From assembly GCA_014529385.2 (NCBI GenBank), contig CM043970.1, positions 63,289,496-63,353,495 of the forward strand: DNA of 64,000 nt, written 5' to 3'. Shown piece after piece: positions 11,009-23,671 of the stretch. This DNA comes from Adiantum capillus-veneris (lineage: Eukaryota > Streptophyta > Polypodiopsida > Polypodiales > Pteridaceae). Position 1 is the first letter of the stretch. Each line of letters opens with the position of its first letter. The position numbers were made by a program, and so were the translations under genes. Below the pieces are notes generated by a model. It ran no database searches and had not been told where the DNA came from. It was given only the letters and a program-made list of their open reading frames with translations.

Positions 11009-14000
11009 AGAAACGACCCTCTGTTAAGGTGGTTTCACAGCACTTGTAATCGTAACAAGTTTGTACTTAGTACCCGACAATTTCTGGCCACTGAAATTGC
11101 TCCTGATACTGTGTGCTTAAAATGGTCGAACCAATGGATGCAACCAGCACCTAGGGACTTCGTCGCGACACATTGGTAAAAAGTTGGCGCCAGTGTCAGT
11201 CCAAGAGACTCATATTCTCCACATGTGGAATATGTCTCAAACAAGGATATCAAGAAAAGCGACATCCATCAAGTACGAGCCGGTACTTGTGTGTGGAGGT
11301 AACTGCAAACACTCCGCGACAAGAGTGAGAGGGACCCTCATTATCATGCTCCACACTGGCTAAACTGAACTCCTTGAGTTCCTAGACCATGTTGTATCCC
11401 ATGTGACAACATGTGCCAAATCGAACCCTACAACTAGGTTCATAACAGCATAAGGTATAGTGGACGCTACGGTCCGAAATACGATGTTCCAACATGCCCT
11501 TGGCATGGCTTTGAAACATTCAAGCGTAGTTATACGACTTGTAGTGGAAATCGTGGGTGTTGCCTGCGCAATCCAACCCCTTTGGTTAACATCTACGTAG
11601 TCAAACCCCTTGGTAAGACCCTCTGTAGAAATTGCTCAACTAGCAGGCAACGGTAATCAACATAGTTAACCGTGTACATAATGATTGGAATCAATGCAAA
11701 AAGTTGAATTTGTCCGCTACCGTGTGGTAGATTGCGGAATTCTTTCCTTGAAAGTTTAACTGGGAGAGATCAAACTATGATCCTCAATGCCTAGGGGGTG
11801 ATTTAGCAGTCACCCTCCGGGCCGTACCCCAAACAATATGTCCATAGACACTCCGTAGTGCTATAGAGAGAGCAGGGAATCCACACAAGTGAACTACCTA
11901 GCTCTTATGGACAGCCATGCTGTCGCAACTGATTGCTGCATATATACTTCCTTGTAGAGGTCAGCTGCTGTGAGTTGAAAATTATCAAAAAACTTGACTT
12001 GAGTGTCGCACTGAAAACATGTAGTGCAAAAATGACACCCTAAACATCCGTAATGGACAAGAGTCTTGCTTTTCCATTAAGGTCGATGTGTACTTCCCCG
12101 GGTAGATTTGTTCGATCTTGAAAACAAGCACCCAAAGAATGCCAATAGTGGGGTCTTACCCTTAGCCTGACAATGGCTCTTAGCCTGTGTGGCTCATAGC
12201 CCTTGTGCAAATTAGTGTCAATGGACGAACCGATGAAGACTAATTTGAGTAGCATCTTAGCCACGTGCTAGCTGAGAGTTAGAGCACCTTGGCTCAGGCT
12301 GACTCACGAGCAAAACACGTATCAAAAGGTTCTTAGAAGATTTTCATTATTCCCTTAACGAGAGAGAACGAGAGAGAAGAAGAGCATGCTAGGATGCGGA
12401 ACTTTCCTTGAACGACTATGACGTGTATAGTTGATTGCCATGCTCGTGTGCATCTTATGCCTAACGTGCAGCGTATCCTATAAGCATGCAACAAGTTTTT
12501 GCTATGACTCTCTCATTGAGAGAGGTAACAGAAAAACACAACCACATCTTGATCTACCTGCCTTGCAGGGTCGTGATTGTATGAAAATGACTTAGCATTG
12601 GCACTTTGCCTGTGAAATAAGTCCTAGATTTAGGTTCCTTTTAGTACTATGGGGTGTTGATAGCAACCAACCATCAGGTTCAACAATCCATCACTTAGTC
12701 ATTCCTTGACAGAGGTGCGAGTTTGATAGCGGAAGCATAATGCATAAAGTGGTGGAATCCATGCCACCTGCTTAGCATGCCATGCATGAAAAAACATAAG
12801 CCCGTGGCTACTATAACGATCTCAAGCGTGAGAACCGAAACCATAAGTGCCTTGCACAGAATAAACTGGTAGGGATTCTGTGAGCTGACATTCCCTATTT
12901 TGCCAGTTCCCCAAACTTGTGTGCCAAAGCCCTTGATTCCAAATCAATGGCAATATCTCAGCACAAGGGAGAAGCCGTGCTTCATGTAAAATTACCAAAG
13001 CACTTTGCTTTGCACAATGACAGTAATTGCCAAGTAAAGTGTAAACATGGAAAAAAAAACAAGAAAAACGTAAACTTGGCTAACCTGGTAGTTGTTGCTG
13101 CAACCGGTTGTTATGAGATTCCAAAGGAAAAGCTCGCGTAAAGGTGGCTCATAGCCAAATCGGCCGTGCGAGAAAGAGTTGCACATATGGATATACGCCC
13201 TCTTGTATCATATACATCCATCGTATACGGAATGAAATAATCTGCAAACCGTTTGCCAAAGCCTTCCCAAGTTTATATGCTCATAGCATATGCCAAACGT
13301 GGTGAGTCACTATGGAAGATGCATAAATAGAAGCCTTGCTTCACCTAAATCTCGTACTGCTAATAGCCAACGGATGTGGCTGCAAATAGCATGACAAAAA
13401 GAATCGACCTTGTCGAGCAATTTCAAGTGAAATTAACCAGTATTGAAGCATCCTATGTTGATTTGTAGAAACATTGACAAAGAGTCGGCCATGCCGAGCA
13501 GCTGGCTGCCTTCAACAAGTCCACTAATAGGCCATGTCTATCTCCTTGACATACTGAAAAATTGACCCTTGGTCTTGCCTTGGAAGCAAAATGTAACCTG
13601 TGATGAGCGTGCTCTATCAAGGTACTCAGGAGAATGTTTGGCTGCATTGCCAACAAATGCTATTAGCAACAGATGTCATAGAAAAGAGAGTCGACCTTGT
13701 TGATCATGCACGAAAAATTGACCGTTGCTTCAATTCAAGGCGGTATAGACTCAAGCCCTGCGTGAGGCCAATACACCCCTTGGGCGGCAATCACTGCATA
13801 AATTGTCATTCGCAAACCCAACAAAGTGCAAATGATTACAAAACCGAATCAAAAAATTACTGGATACCTTATCAATTACTCGAATCAACATGCCAGGTTG
13901 TCGATATCATGTGTTTCAACTGTTGTGTAGAGCGCTTCCCAAAATCGAGGAGCTTCCTTGGCACATAACTTGAACCAGACTTTCTGATTTCATGCTCTTG

Positions 14001-14419
14001 GCGTCGTTAACGGAAGGCTTCTGCTGATAAGCACGGCTTTGTTGGCATCGAACCAAATTGGCTTATGTCAACGTTTGGTTTCGAAGGCCTTCGATGCCCG
14101 ATGCACAAGAAAATGGACATAATGACCATGGGCCTGATAATCATTGCTTGTCCGTAGCCGAGGTCAACCATGTCCTTCGAAGTTACTTGCCGGCTCCAAG
14201 TGCCTTGCCGGTGATCTTGCAAACGACATTGCATGTATGCAAACCGTGACCATATCATCTGGCGTCACCCAATTGGTACCAGACTTGGTACTGCTTGAAT
14301 CTAGAAATCTGTCGGACTCCCCATATCGCTTCTTATCTAATCCCCAACATTCTATCCTTGCAAAATCTGTTGCTATGCCGATTCTGGATGCATATGGCAC
14401 CTTGCCAAATTTACCCAGG

Positions 14420-14554
14420 TTATGGCACCTTGCTGAATTTTCTGCAGAAATTGGCCCTATCCGGTTATGGCACCTTGCTGAATTTGTTGCAGAAATTGGC
14501 CCTATCTGGTTATGGCACCTTGCTGAATTTGTTGCAAAAATTGGCCCTATCGGA
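14420..14554. repeat. Three 45-bp tandem units
   Basis: TTATGGCACCTTGCTGAATT starts at 14420, 14465 and 14510, and each unit continues to GGCCCTATC. The length is a multiple of three, so open frames show a repeated peptide, but no gene is implied. Confidence 0.88.
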
Positions 14555-14978
14555 TGACCTGCCATGGGATAGGCCTTTAAGATGACCTTAGGGCACCCTT
14601 GGGGCGCCCAACACTTGGAAATTTTTTTTTTAAAAATACCCAAAAACGCCATGGCGGCGTCTGCTGCATGCGCCGAGGAGCAGGGAAGCAACAGAATCAG
14701 CGACGGTGCTCAGACGGGGTCATCGAAGAAGCGAATATTGCTAGTTTTCTTGCTGTGCATCCATCAAGCCTAACCTCCGCCAATTCTGTGCACATCAACC
14801 TCGCATACTTCCCCCCGCCAAGGGTTGTATCCCGCGGTGTTCTCCGACCATTATACCTCCCCGCCCTGCAAGGATAGTTGCCCACACTGTGTGTCGGGTT
14901 CTTGAGCACGCCCCATGAAACTCGGGTTATTCCTGCCACTCCGCCCTTGGCTGGCCCTTTCATGCACGCCGTCATGGA

Positions 14979-15129
<151 letters not shown>

Positions 15130-15195
15130 ATGCAAAGCCATGCGTGACCGCATACCCTTCTCCTTCCCTCCTCCATAGCTTCTCCCTTCCCCCTG

Positions 15196-15207
15196 GCTCT
15201 GATACCA
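15196..15207 (-). promoter_or_regulatory. Primer-binding site, tRNA-iMet type
   Basis: On the minus strand this reads TGGTATCAGAGC, complementary to the 3' end of plant initiator-Met tRNA, one base inside the 5' LTR. It fixes the element on the minus strand. Confidence 0.92.
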
Positions 15208-15208
15208 A

Positions 15209-15351
15209 TATGAGAACCCTAGGAGCTAGAGACTTGGATCCACCTCCCAACCGCCCTAGGATCCCCTGTCCACACTGCTAGCTGGCCAGTGGCTGGGGTC
15301 CGTGACCCCCCCTTAGGGTAGGGCCCTGCCCGTAGGACCCGTGTCCTGACA
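15209..15351 (-). repeat. 5' LTR of the non-autonomous element
   Basis: A 143-bp copy that begins on the minus strand at 15351 with TGTCAGGACACG, directly after the target duplication CCTGT, and ends at 15209 next to the primer-binding site. Confidence 0.93.
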
Positions 15352-16501
15352 CCTGTAAAATGTTGACTTTCCTATTCCATGCATTACATACCATGCTTTA
15401 CTACATACCTTCTTTCCATCAAAAGTAAACTCAAAGCATTCCTCTTCTTGATCTTTTCTATGAGCCATGCTCATACAATCCAATACAAATGTGCATCGGC
15501 TAGTGTAGCTTTGTCCCCAAAAGTTTGCCCCTGCTTGCATGATTTTGGATCTGTTTCCAATCTGGCAGCATCGCATCTCACAACAATCAATTCTTGCAAC
15601 TTTGTGAATGTTTGAAACATCACATTGTTTGTTGAAAGCATGAGCATTACCTTTTTTTTTTCTAGGCCTAACTATATGTACATAACTCCTTTTCTTACAT
15701 GTCCCATCTCTTATATCATAGTCACTGGCAATGGCATCTTGCTCTCTATCATTTTGAGTATGAAGAAGAAGACCTAGTTCTGTACTGGTGATACCTTCTT
15801 CAAAACTAGTTTCAGTGTTTTTATCTATGCCATCATCCTCATACTCATCACTGGAAGCATATAAGCTGTCAAGGGAATCTCCCGTTTCTTCCATGAGGAA
15901 ATCTTGAATACCCTCAATGGCAAAAGAAGATCCAGTGTCTTTGATCAAGGGCTCACCATTCTCAAATGGGAGCTGCCTAATAGGCCAGCTTACCAAATTC
16001 AAACTTGAGATATCACTTTGATGTGGATGAATCGACCCTTCCACAATGACACCCAAGCTACTCTCTCCTAGTTCAGTACAGTTTATAGCCTCATATGGGT
16101 AGACTAGCAATACCTCTCCATTACCAAGTTTTGTAGATCTATTTTCAGCCCAAAGGATGACTCTTTTCTCTTTCCAACTCACTCTATCTATCAAGACATC
16201 TTCTTGACCAACAAGAAAATCCTCATCTATTGTGTGAGATTTTCCTCTGTCCATAACAATATTATTCAATGGCCATTTGATGATGCTTCCAGGTGCTTGA
16301 GACATGGTTCTTGCATCCATTGTGACGAATGGAATCAAGAAGGTGTCATCAAAACTTTCTAGTACATGTATCACCACACATGTTGTGCCAATCAATTCAA
16401 AACCACAACGTTGAGATGCATCAGTGGAATGAATAACCCCATGAGCTTTCCTTGTGGAACCATCAACAAGAAACACTGAATCGCCTTGTTTTGGACCCTG
16501 C
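15352..16501 (-). pseudogene. VGHTHED-type transposase-like gene, 5' part
   Basis: One uninterrupted frame of about 380 codons begins GPKQGDSVFLVDGS, carries an acidic middle (YASSDEYEDDGIDKN) and ends with a cysteine-containing segment (CCEMRCCQ) and FDGKKVCSKAWYVMHGIGKS before TFYR. The VC-x-KAW-x-x-HGI-x-KS segment is typical of the N-terminal part of this family. Removing the LTR element and one CCTGT joins GKSTFYR to LRKKFLDG in frame, so this is the upstream half of the gene at 7566-9795. Unlike the downstream half it has no stop or frameshift. Confidence 0.75.
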
Positions 16502-16588
16502 AATTTTTGAGAAAATCAAGAGATATCAGTAAAATTGTATCTCTGAACATATAACTCAAAATTTAATGCATTCCCAAGATACACTCAC
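16502..16588 (-). other. Probable intron, with short upstream exon
   Basis: On the minus strand the exon at 16501 is preceded by TTTTCTCAAAAATTGCAG, a good acceptor, and GTGAGTGTATC at 16588 is a good donor. Upstream of the donor the sequence ATGCAAGATTTTGCCAAAAT could supply the first codons. The gene therefore probably contained at least one intron of about 87 bp. No transcript evidence is available. Confidence 0.45.
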
Positions 16589-16619
16589 AATTTTGGCAAA
16601 ATCTTGCATCCCATTCAAT

Positions 16620-17480
16620 AAAGAAAATCGACACTGAGTCAATCCATGGAGGATGGTAGGAGGCTCGAGCTCAAGTTTGAGCCTGTATGTACCTTCATTT
16701 AGGCTCCATCTATGCTCCGGCATTGTAACTTAGGCACCATCTTGGACCTATTTTCAACTTTAGATTTCTAGCACTTAGATGTACATTTAGGCTCAAACTT
16801 GAGCTCGAGCCTCCTATCATCCCCAATGGTTGATACAATATAACTCGAGATCCATCTTGTAACTCTTGTGAGCTATATATTTCTAGAACTTGGATGTGCA
16901 TAAAGGCTCCATCCTCCTATCAAATTCCATGGGTGCCTCTGCAATGTAACATAATCCCTATCTTGCAACTCTTGTCAGCTTTAGATTTCTAGCACTTGGA
17001 TCTAGAAATATATATCTTAAAATAGTTGCAAGATGGATCTCAAGCTATATTGAGTCAACCCACGCAGGACGGTAGGAGGCTCAAGCTCAAGTTTAATCCT
17101 AGATGTATATCTAAGTGCTATAAATACCTAGATAAAAAGAGTTTCACAAAGCCAAAGTTTCATACAGGCAAGCATGGAATTTTGTAGGTGGCTCGATCTC
17201 AAGTTTGAGGCTAAATGTACATCCAAGTGCTAGAAATCTATACTTGTCACACGGGTTGCAAGATGGAGCCCAAGTTACATGGAGGCACCCATGGAATTTG
17301 GTAGAAGGCTCAAACTCAAGTTTGAGCATAGATTCACATTCAAGTGTTAGAAATCTACGAGTAACAAGAGGTGTGAGAAAAAACCCAAACTATGTTGAAG
17401 TAGCCTTGAATTTGGAAGAAGACTCAAATTGAAGTTTGAGGTACATTATACATCTAAAGATTTGTAAGGTGGATCCAAGG
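16620..17480. repeat. Palindrome-centred dispersed repeat, block 2
   Basis: Degenerate units of about 110-150 bp carry GGCTCGAGCTCAAGTTTGAG (about 16662-16681) and relatives near 16793, 17082, 17189 and 17307, separated by ATTTCTAGCACTTGGATGTA-like spacers in either orientation. The core matches the blocks at 2.7, 19.8 and 30.6 kb. Confidence 0.75.
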
Positions 17481-18758
17481 TAATGATGAGCTTTACATCA
17501 AACCTAAGTTTCCTTGAATGACCTATCAAAAGAGTCGGAGCTTACAAGAAGGTGAGGCTTCAAAGTAGTTGCATGAGTGGCTCAAACTTAAGTTCGAGCC
17601 TAGTTAGTCATATAGTTTTCTGTTAGGATAGGACATTAGTTTGAGTATAGGTGGCCTTGGAGATTATGCTATGACAATTGAACCTTGATGGACATTCAAA
17701 ATACAATGAGGTTTTTTCTTAGTTGTTTATGTGTAAATTGATTCTTGGTGATTATAGTCATGGTGTTTTACGTGTTGTAGCAGGAAAATTTTACATGCAA
17801 AAAGGCGCCACAAAATCGGTTAAGAAAGAGGATTGGTGGAGGCGGGTCCCTCACTCATTGATCCTAAGAGGTTTTAGACAAGGAAAGTCAAAACTATGTC
17901 CAACTTGTGAGTATTATTTTCCCAAAACTCTCCAAAAACTAGTTCTAGACACCCCTAACTTCGTCGAATTTTTTGACCCCTTAAATGTCGTTTTTTTTTT
18001 AACAACAGGTTTTATGAACAGGGTTTGTTCAGAAAAGCGTAGAGCCACTCTCAAGCTACAGCTCATAAAAAAAAATTTGCAATCAGACTTCGTATGTGAA
18101 AGTTATGCCGATTTTCGTGAAAAGTTTTTTTTTCACTTCTTTTAACCATCATGAAAACCATTAGTTTTGGTCCACACATGTGAGTTTGCTAATCTAACCT
18201 TGGTAGGGTTGGTGGAAAAATCTATTAAATACTTTTTAATGCTTTTGAAACTTTCTATATTATAATAGGTTTGAATTTTTCTACAGACAGTGACGAATTT
18301 GACGACGGCCCGACAGGTGAGATTCTTTACTCCCGCATCTCCTTGCCCTCTGCACATCTTCTCGCGGCCCCACAAGGCTTTTTTTCACACCTCTATATTA
18401 ATTCTCTCTCTTTCTCTCTCTCTCTCTCTCTTTCTCTTCTACATTAAAACCTAGGGCAGTCACTTATCAAAAGATCCCTATATCACGTGCGTTCAAGAGG
18501 TAATTAATAATACCCCAATATACATACTATACTTACACTATGAATACATTTTGGTCTTTTAATAATCCTCTCCGGTTAACTCACGTGATACCATACACAT
18601 TCTAAAAAGTGACCGCCCCGGGATTAAAACAGGGTTTGGATTTTTGTGTAGACTGTGAAAAAACCGACGAGCGACGATGTGACAGGTACGGTTCTTTACT
18701 TTCCCATCTCCCTCACGTCTATGAATCTATTTGCAGTCCCAAAACGCTCCACATTAAC

Positions 18759-18795
<37 letters not shown>

Positions 18796-18914
18796 GCATG
18801 TCTTTCTCTTTTTGATTGCAGGTGAAGATCTGATATAGCAATGGAGTCTAGATTTGAAATTTGAATTTCAAATTCGAAAGGCTTATCGAGGTGCACCTCT
18901 TTGGCTCTCTCTCT

Positions 18915-18955
<41 letters not shown>

Positions 18956-19640
18956 TATCTTCTTCTACTCTTTCTATGTAATTACCCTCAGCTCCTCTTA
19001 ATCACTCCCTAATCTCTTCTAATCTCTCTGTGTAATCTCCCTTGCCTCCTCTTGATCACTCCCTAATATCTTCTAATCTCTCTGTGTAATCTCCCTTGCC
19101 TCCTCTTAATCACTCCCTCCGTTCCACTTAATCTCTCCTAAACCTGCATCAATCAAAAGTTCATTCTACTAACCATTGTAACTTGTCTTCTGAGATTACA
19201 TTCACAGGTGCTAAACTTCTACTCTCCTCTCATATATTAATTTTTTCCTCTCCTCTAATCTATTGTCCTTTTTCAATTCTGAATGCATCTCAAAATTCAG
19301 TCTTCAATCTCATTCTATTAGTTTCTCATCTCTATTTAATCTACTTCTAATGACTACATATACTCATTTTTGTTTGCTACCACCTACTTGATACACCTTT
19401 TAAACTCTATCATTAAGTTAATCAAACTACAACTATGTCTAAAATCACGCTCTATAAATTGAAAGTAAGTGGCTATTCTCTAATTAGAGTACTTAATTAA
19501 TTTTTAAAAAAACTATAATTAAGTAATTAATCTACTTAAAGAAAAAGATAGATAACAACACTTACTTGTTCGGTACCGAGTGTGACATTTCCACTTGATG
19601 TAGATTCTTTGCTTTTGATATTTAGCTCGTTTTTGGTGCC
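17481..19640. other. Gene-poor AT-rich stretch with simple repeats
   Basis: I see no supportable gene. The frame at 17723-18145 (140 residues) has no recognisable motif and runs into poly-T. Simple repeats include (CT)n near 18405-18434, (GT)n near 18767-18793 and 18917-18953, and a 54-bp tandem unit beginning CTCCTCTTAATCACTCCC at 18992 with further starts near 19046 and 19100. Confidence 0.6.
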
Positions 19641-19829
19641 TTGTTTCCTTGTTGAGAAACTAGAACAATGAACTGATGTAGCTTAAAACTGACCTTCTAA
19701 TGCTCTCAAAGCACTAGCATATTCCACTCTAGTGTGGCCTCATGAGCTTATTGTGGATATTTTAGCATGATAGTGTTGCCTCATGCAAGTGCTTGAGACT
19801 TAACCAGGGCCGGAGAATAATAGCTCTAG

Positions 19830-21870
19830 GGAAAGCGGCTCAAATTTAAGTTTGAACCTTGCCTACATATGCTATTGTAGCAAGTCTGGCTTAATGGCAT
19901 CCTTGTGTCTACTTAGGGAAAGAGGCTCGAGCTTAAGTTCTAACCTTGCCTACATATGCTAATATAGCAAGTCTGCCTTGAACTTAAGTTTGAGCATCAA
20001 CTGTATATGTTACTTTAGCACTAAGGTGTAAGGTTAGCCTCATGACATCTGTGTGGCTACCAATGCCAGTAGTCTCAAACTTAAGTTCGATCCTCACTTG
20101 CATATACTAGAGTAGCACCATCATTTAGGGCTTGTTGCTACCAAGGGCATAGAAGAACACCTTTAGGCTCGATCTTAAGTTCGAGCCTGAAGTGCATATT
20201 CTTTAGAATTAGGATGCAAGGCATGCCTCCTAACATCCTTGTAGCTACCAATCGAAAGAGCATTGCTTGCAGTGTAGCCCTACTATGCAAGGGCACAGCC
20301 TCATGACATCCTTGTGGCTATCAAGGACATGGAAAAATATCTGTAGACTCACGCTAAAGTTTGAGCATTTCATACTATAGCACTAGGGTGAAAGGTTACC
20401 CTTGTGAAATCCTTATAGCTACTAAGGTCATAGAACAACATCCTTGTGGCAAACAATGGGAAAAAGCTTGCACTTAAGTATAGACCTTGCCTACAAATGT
20501 CAGTATAGCACTATGATGCATGTATAGCTTCATGGCATCCATGTGGATACCAAAGGAAAAGAAAAACACTTTGAGGCTCGAGCTTAAGTTCGAGCCTCAA
20601 CTGTATAAGCTATTGTAGCACTAGGGAGTAAGTCTAGACTCATCCTTTAGAGATACTAATTCCAAGAGGCTCAAATTTAAGTTTGATCCTCACTTGCATA
20701 GGCTAGTGTAGAACTAGAATGCAAGCCTAATGCCATCCTTGTGGCTACCATGGGTATAGAATAGCACCTTAAATTCAAGCCTCATTTTCATATGCTAGTG
20801 TAGCACTAGGATGCAAGGCTTTCCTCATGACATCCTTGTGTCTACTAAGGGCAAGAGGCTCAAACTTAAGTTTGAGCCTTGCCTACATATGCTAGTATAG
20901 CACTAGCATGAAAGTCTAGCTTTATGACATCCTTGTGGATACCAAGGGAACATAACAACACCTTTAGCTTCAAACTTAAGTTTAATCCTCAATTGCATAT
21001 GATATTGTAGCACCAGTGTGTAAGGCTAGCCGAGGCGTATCCTTGTGGCTACTTAGGGAAAGAGACTCGAACTTAAGTTCGAACCTCGCCTACATATGCT
21101 AGTATAGCAAGTCTAACCTAATGAAATCCTTGTGGATACTTAGGGAAAGCGGCTCAAATTTAAGTTTGCACCTTGCCTACATATGCTATTGTAGGCTACC
21201 TGAATGACATCCTTGTGGCTACTTAGGGAAAGAGGCTCAAGCTTAAGTTTGAACCTTGCCTACTTATGCTAGTGTAGCAAGTCTAACTTAATGACATCCT
21301 TGTATCTACTTAGGGAAAGCAGCTCAAATTTAAGTTCGAACCTTGCCTACATATACTATTGTAGCAAGTCTCGCTTAATGACATCCTTGTGGCTACTTAG
21401 GGAAAGAGGCTCGAGCTTAAGTTTGAACCTTGCCTACATATGCTAATATAGCACGTCTGCCTTGAACTTAAGTTTGAGCATCAACTGTATATGTTACTTT
21501 AGCACTAGGGTGTAAGGTTAGCCTCATGACATCTGTGTGGCTACCAATGCCAGTAGGCACAAGCTTAAGTTCGATCTTCACTTGCATATACTAGAGTAGC
21601 ACCACCATGTAGGGCTTGTTTCTACCAAGGGCATAGAAGAACACCTTTAGTATTGATCTTAAGTTCGAGCCTCAAGTGCATATTCTTTAGCACTAGGATG
21701 CAAGGCTTGCCTCATGACATCCTTGTGGCTAGCCTTTTTTGCATATGCTATTGTAGCACTAGGGTGTAAGGCTAGCCAAGGGACATCCTTGTGGCTACCA
21801 GAGGCAAGAGGCTCGAGCTTAAGTTCGAGCCTCACCTAGATATGTTAGTATAGCACTATCATGAAAATCT
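19830..21870. repeat. Main AACTTAAGTT palindrome array
   Basis: About 20 cores occur every 80-110 bp, for example a perfect 24-base palindrome at 20856-20879 (core GCTCAAACTTAAGTTTGAGC), with others near 19837, 20165, 20573, 21062, 21231, 21406 and 21808. Spacers share GACATCCTTGTGGCTAC and GCATATGCTAGTATAGCAC. A longer segment at about 19922-20250 recurs at about 21406-21730 with few changes, so there is a higher-order period of about 1.48 kb. The array stops at 21870 where a gypsy element is inserted and resumes at 30539. Confidence 0.88.
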
Positions 21871-22268
21871 TGTTATGGCATTAGCCGCACATGCGGTCCT
21901 GCGGTCCTCTGGACACTGCGGATCAGGAGTCAGGAGTCATGCGGTATGCGGCGGCCGGAGCGGCAGTTCTTCATAGGATATCATGGGACAGGAGTGTGTG
22001 CACCGTCCCGATCTGCGCTGGAGCAGCGGTTGTATATGGAGGGGCATACCTGTCTTTTGATGTAACTTAACCAATCTCTATGATATTCATGGCATCATCT
22101 ATTGTACTCTGTGTCTGGATTACAGATGAATGAAGCAAGGGTTGTTCTGTGTCTGTGTACTTTGTAATTCCTTCTCTTCTCATTCTATGTGTTGATGTTC
22201 ATATAATGTAGTTGCGGGTAATCATTCCCGTAATGCCTATTGCTCCTATGTGGGCAATAGCCATTACA
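21871..22268 (+). repeat. 5' LTR of the gypsy element
   Basis: This begins TGTTATGGCATTAGCCGCAC and ends GCCATTACA. It is flanked on the left by the target duplication AATCT and matches 30140-30538. Confidence 0.95.
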
Positions 22269-22270
22269 TC

Positions 22271-22288
22271 TGGTGACCACGATGCGTG
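22271..22288 (+). promoter_or_regulatory. Putative primer-binding site
   Basis: TGGTGACCACGATGCGTG lies two bases inside the 5' LTR. The TGG start fits pairing with a tRNA CCA end; I cannot name the tRNA with confidence. Confidence 0.6.
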
Positions 22289-22312
22289 ATGAACGGCCTG
22301 CGATGAATATGC

Positions 22313-23671
22313 ATGCGCACTAGGTCGCAGGGTCCGCCTGACCCTGTGGTTCCAATTGTAGGAAGACGTCGGAGGAGAGGAGGTTCAGATGAATTTGTTT
22401 TTTCTTCACCACAGATTGAGGAATCTGTATCTCCATCACCAAGCCCGGTGCGTGGTAGGAGGTTGCGGCGAGCGAGACATACTCCGCGCAGTCAGCCATG
22501 TCCTCCTATCGTACGTTCACCCTCACCCACACAGGTTGCTCCACCACCGTCTCTGGTAAGCAGTCCGGGAGTATCTCCGCCACTGTCCCCACCTCCTAGT
22601 GCTCGTCATCTTTTTCCGGGGGGAGGAGGAACAGTTGGGCAAGGAGTGATGGCTCATCCTCAAATTAAGTATAGTCGGTTTCGAGGTCTTTCGAGTGAAG
22701 ACCCGGATGCACATTTACGCCAATTCAATAAAGCTTATGGATTGAATCATCCTGGGGTGGTGATTTCTCTCCATCAACAGTCAGTATTTGAATCTACACT
22801 CTCAGGAAAAGCTGCGAAATGGTTGTCTGAATATCCTGATGATCATTTCCAGACGTATGTTGACGGATCCATAGCGTTTCTACAAAGGTTTCGAACGGAA
22901 AAGACAGTCCCTCAACATTTGGAGAAGCTTCGAACGCTCCGGCAGAAGTCATTGCCAGTGGAGGATTACGCTGCAAAATTTCGGATGCTTTTGCAGAGGG
23001 TACCTCAGGCACAAAGACCGGCAGCGGAAGTACTAAATGACTATTTTTTACGGGGGCTCAACAAGGATCTCAGAACGGCTATGGAGACAGTGGATAAGGT
23101 AACTACTCCACTGGATACTGTAATTGCTAGGGCTGTAGTAACAAGAGAGGCTTTAGAGGATATGGAACATCCAAAGAAGTCAAAGAAGAAAGATAGAAAG
23201 AAATCTTATCGGAAGTCACAGGACAGTGGGAGTGATAGTTCGGAGTCAGAATCCACAGGATCTGATTCCTCGGACTCAGGCAAGAGCGATTTGGGAAAAG
23301 AATCAGAAGAGACACCACGGAAAAAATCCCAGCGTCACGGGAAAGGTGTATCCTCCAGATCGACGGAATCGGCTGCAGTGGCTAAAAGTCTGAAGGAAAT
23401 CTAGTGTACCCAATGTCGGAATCCGGGCCCTGCTGCTCAGGAATGTGCAATGAATCAGAAGTGGTGTACGATTTGCACGACCAATACTCATAATACAGTG
23501 GAATGTTATTTCAATGGCCGGGGTCGTCGAAGACGAGGGGACTCTTCTACCTGGCAACAACCACAGATAGGGCAGGGACAAGAGCCTGCTGTGGCGATGG
23601 CTCATGCTCATACACCAGAGCCGCCTCTGCAAGGTCAAGCAGGAGGACGGGGTCAAGGGGGAGGATCCTAA
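22313..23671 (+). pseudogene. Gypsy Gag (capsid and nucleocapsid)
   Basis: The frame starts at ATG 22313 (MRTRSQGPPDP). It has an Arg/Pro-rich N-terminus of about 110 residues, a retrotransposon Gag capsid domain (AKWLSEYPDDHFQTY, then FRTEKTVPQHLEKLRTLRQ and VEDYAAKFRMLLQRV) and a Lys/Ser-rich linker. A TAG at 23402-23404 interrupts it, and the same frame continues with zinc-knuckle-like CTQCRNPGPAAQEC and a true CX2CX4HX4C knuckle CTICTTNTHNTVEC, ending in a Gly-rich tail at TAA 23671. It would form the particle shell and bind RNA. The TAG would be CAG in an intact copy, by inference. Confidence 0.85.

Noticed and set aside
12917-14258. Short ORFs inside the non-autonomous LTR element as residual gag-pol
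   Set aside because: None contains a retroviral motif on either strand; only the final pol codons near 9974-10000 are recognisable.
17723-18145. 140-residue ORF as a gene
   Set aside because: It has no motif, runs through poly-T, and shows no splice or start context worth trusting.
19830-21870. Regularly spaced palindromic repeats as a CRISPR array
   Set aside because: The spacing varies, the units are degenerate, the spacers are themselves repeated, there is no cas gene, and the window is clearly a plant nuclear genome.
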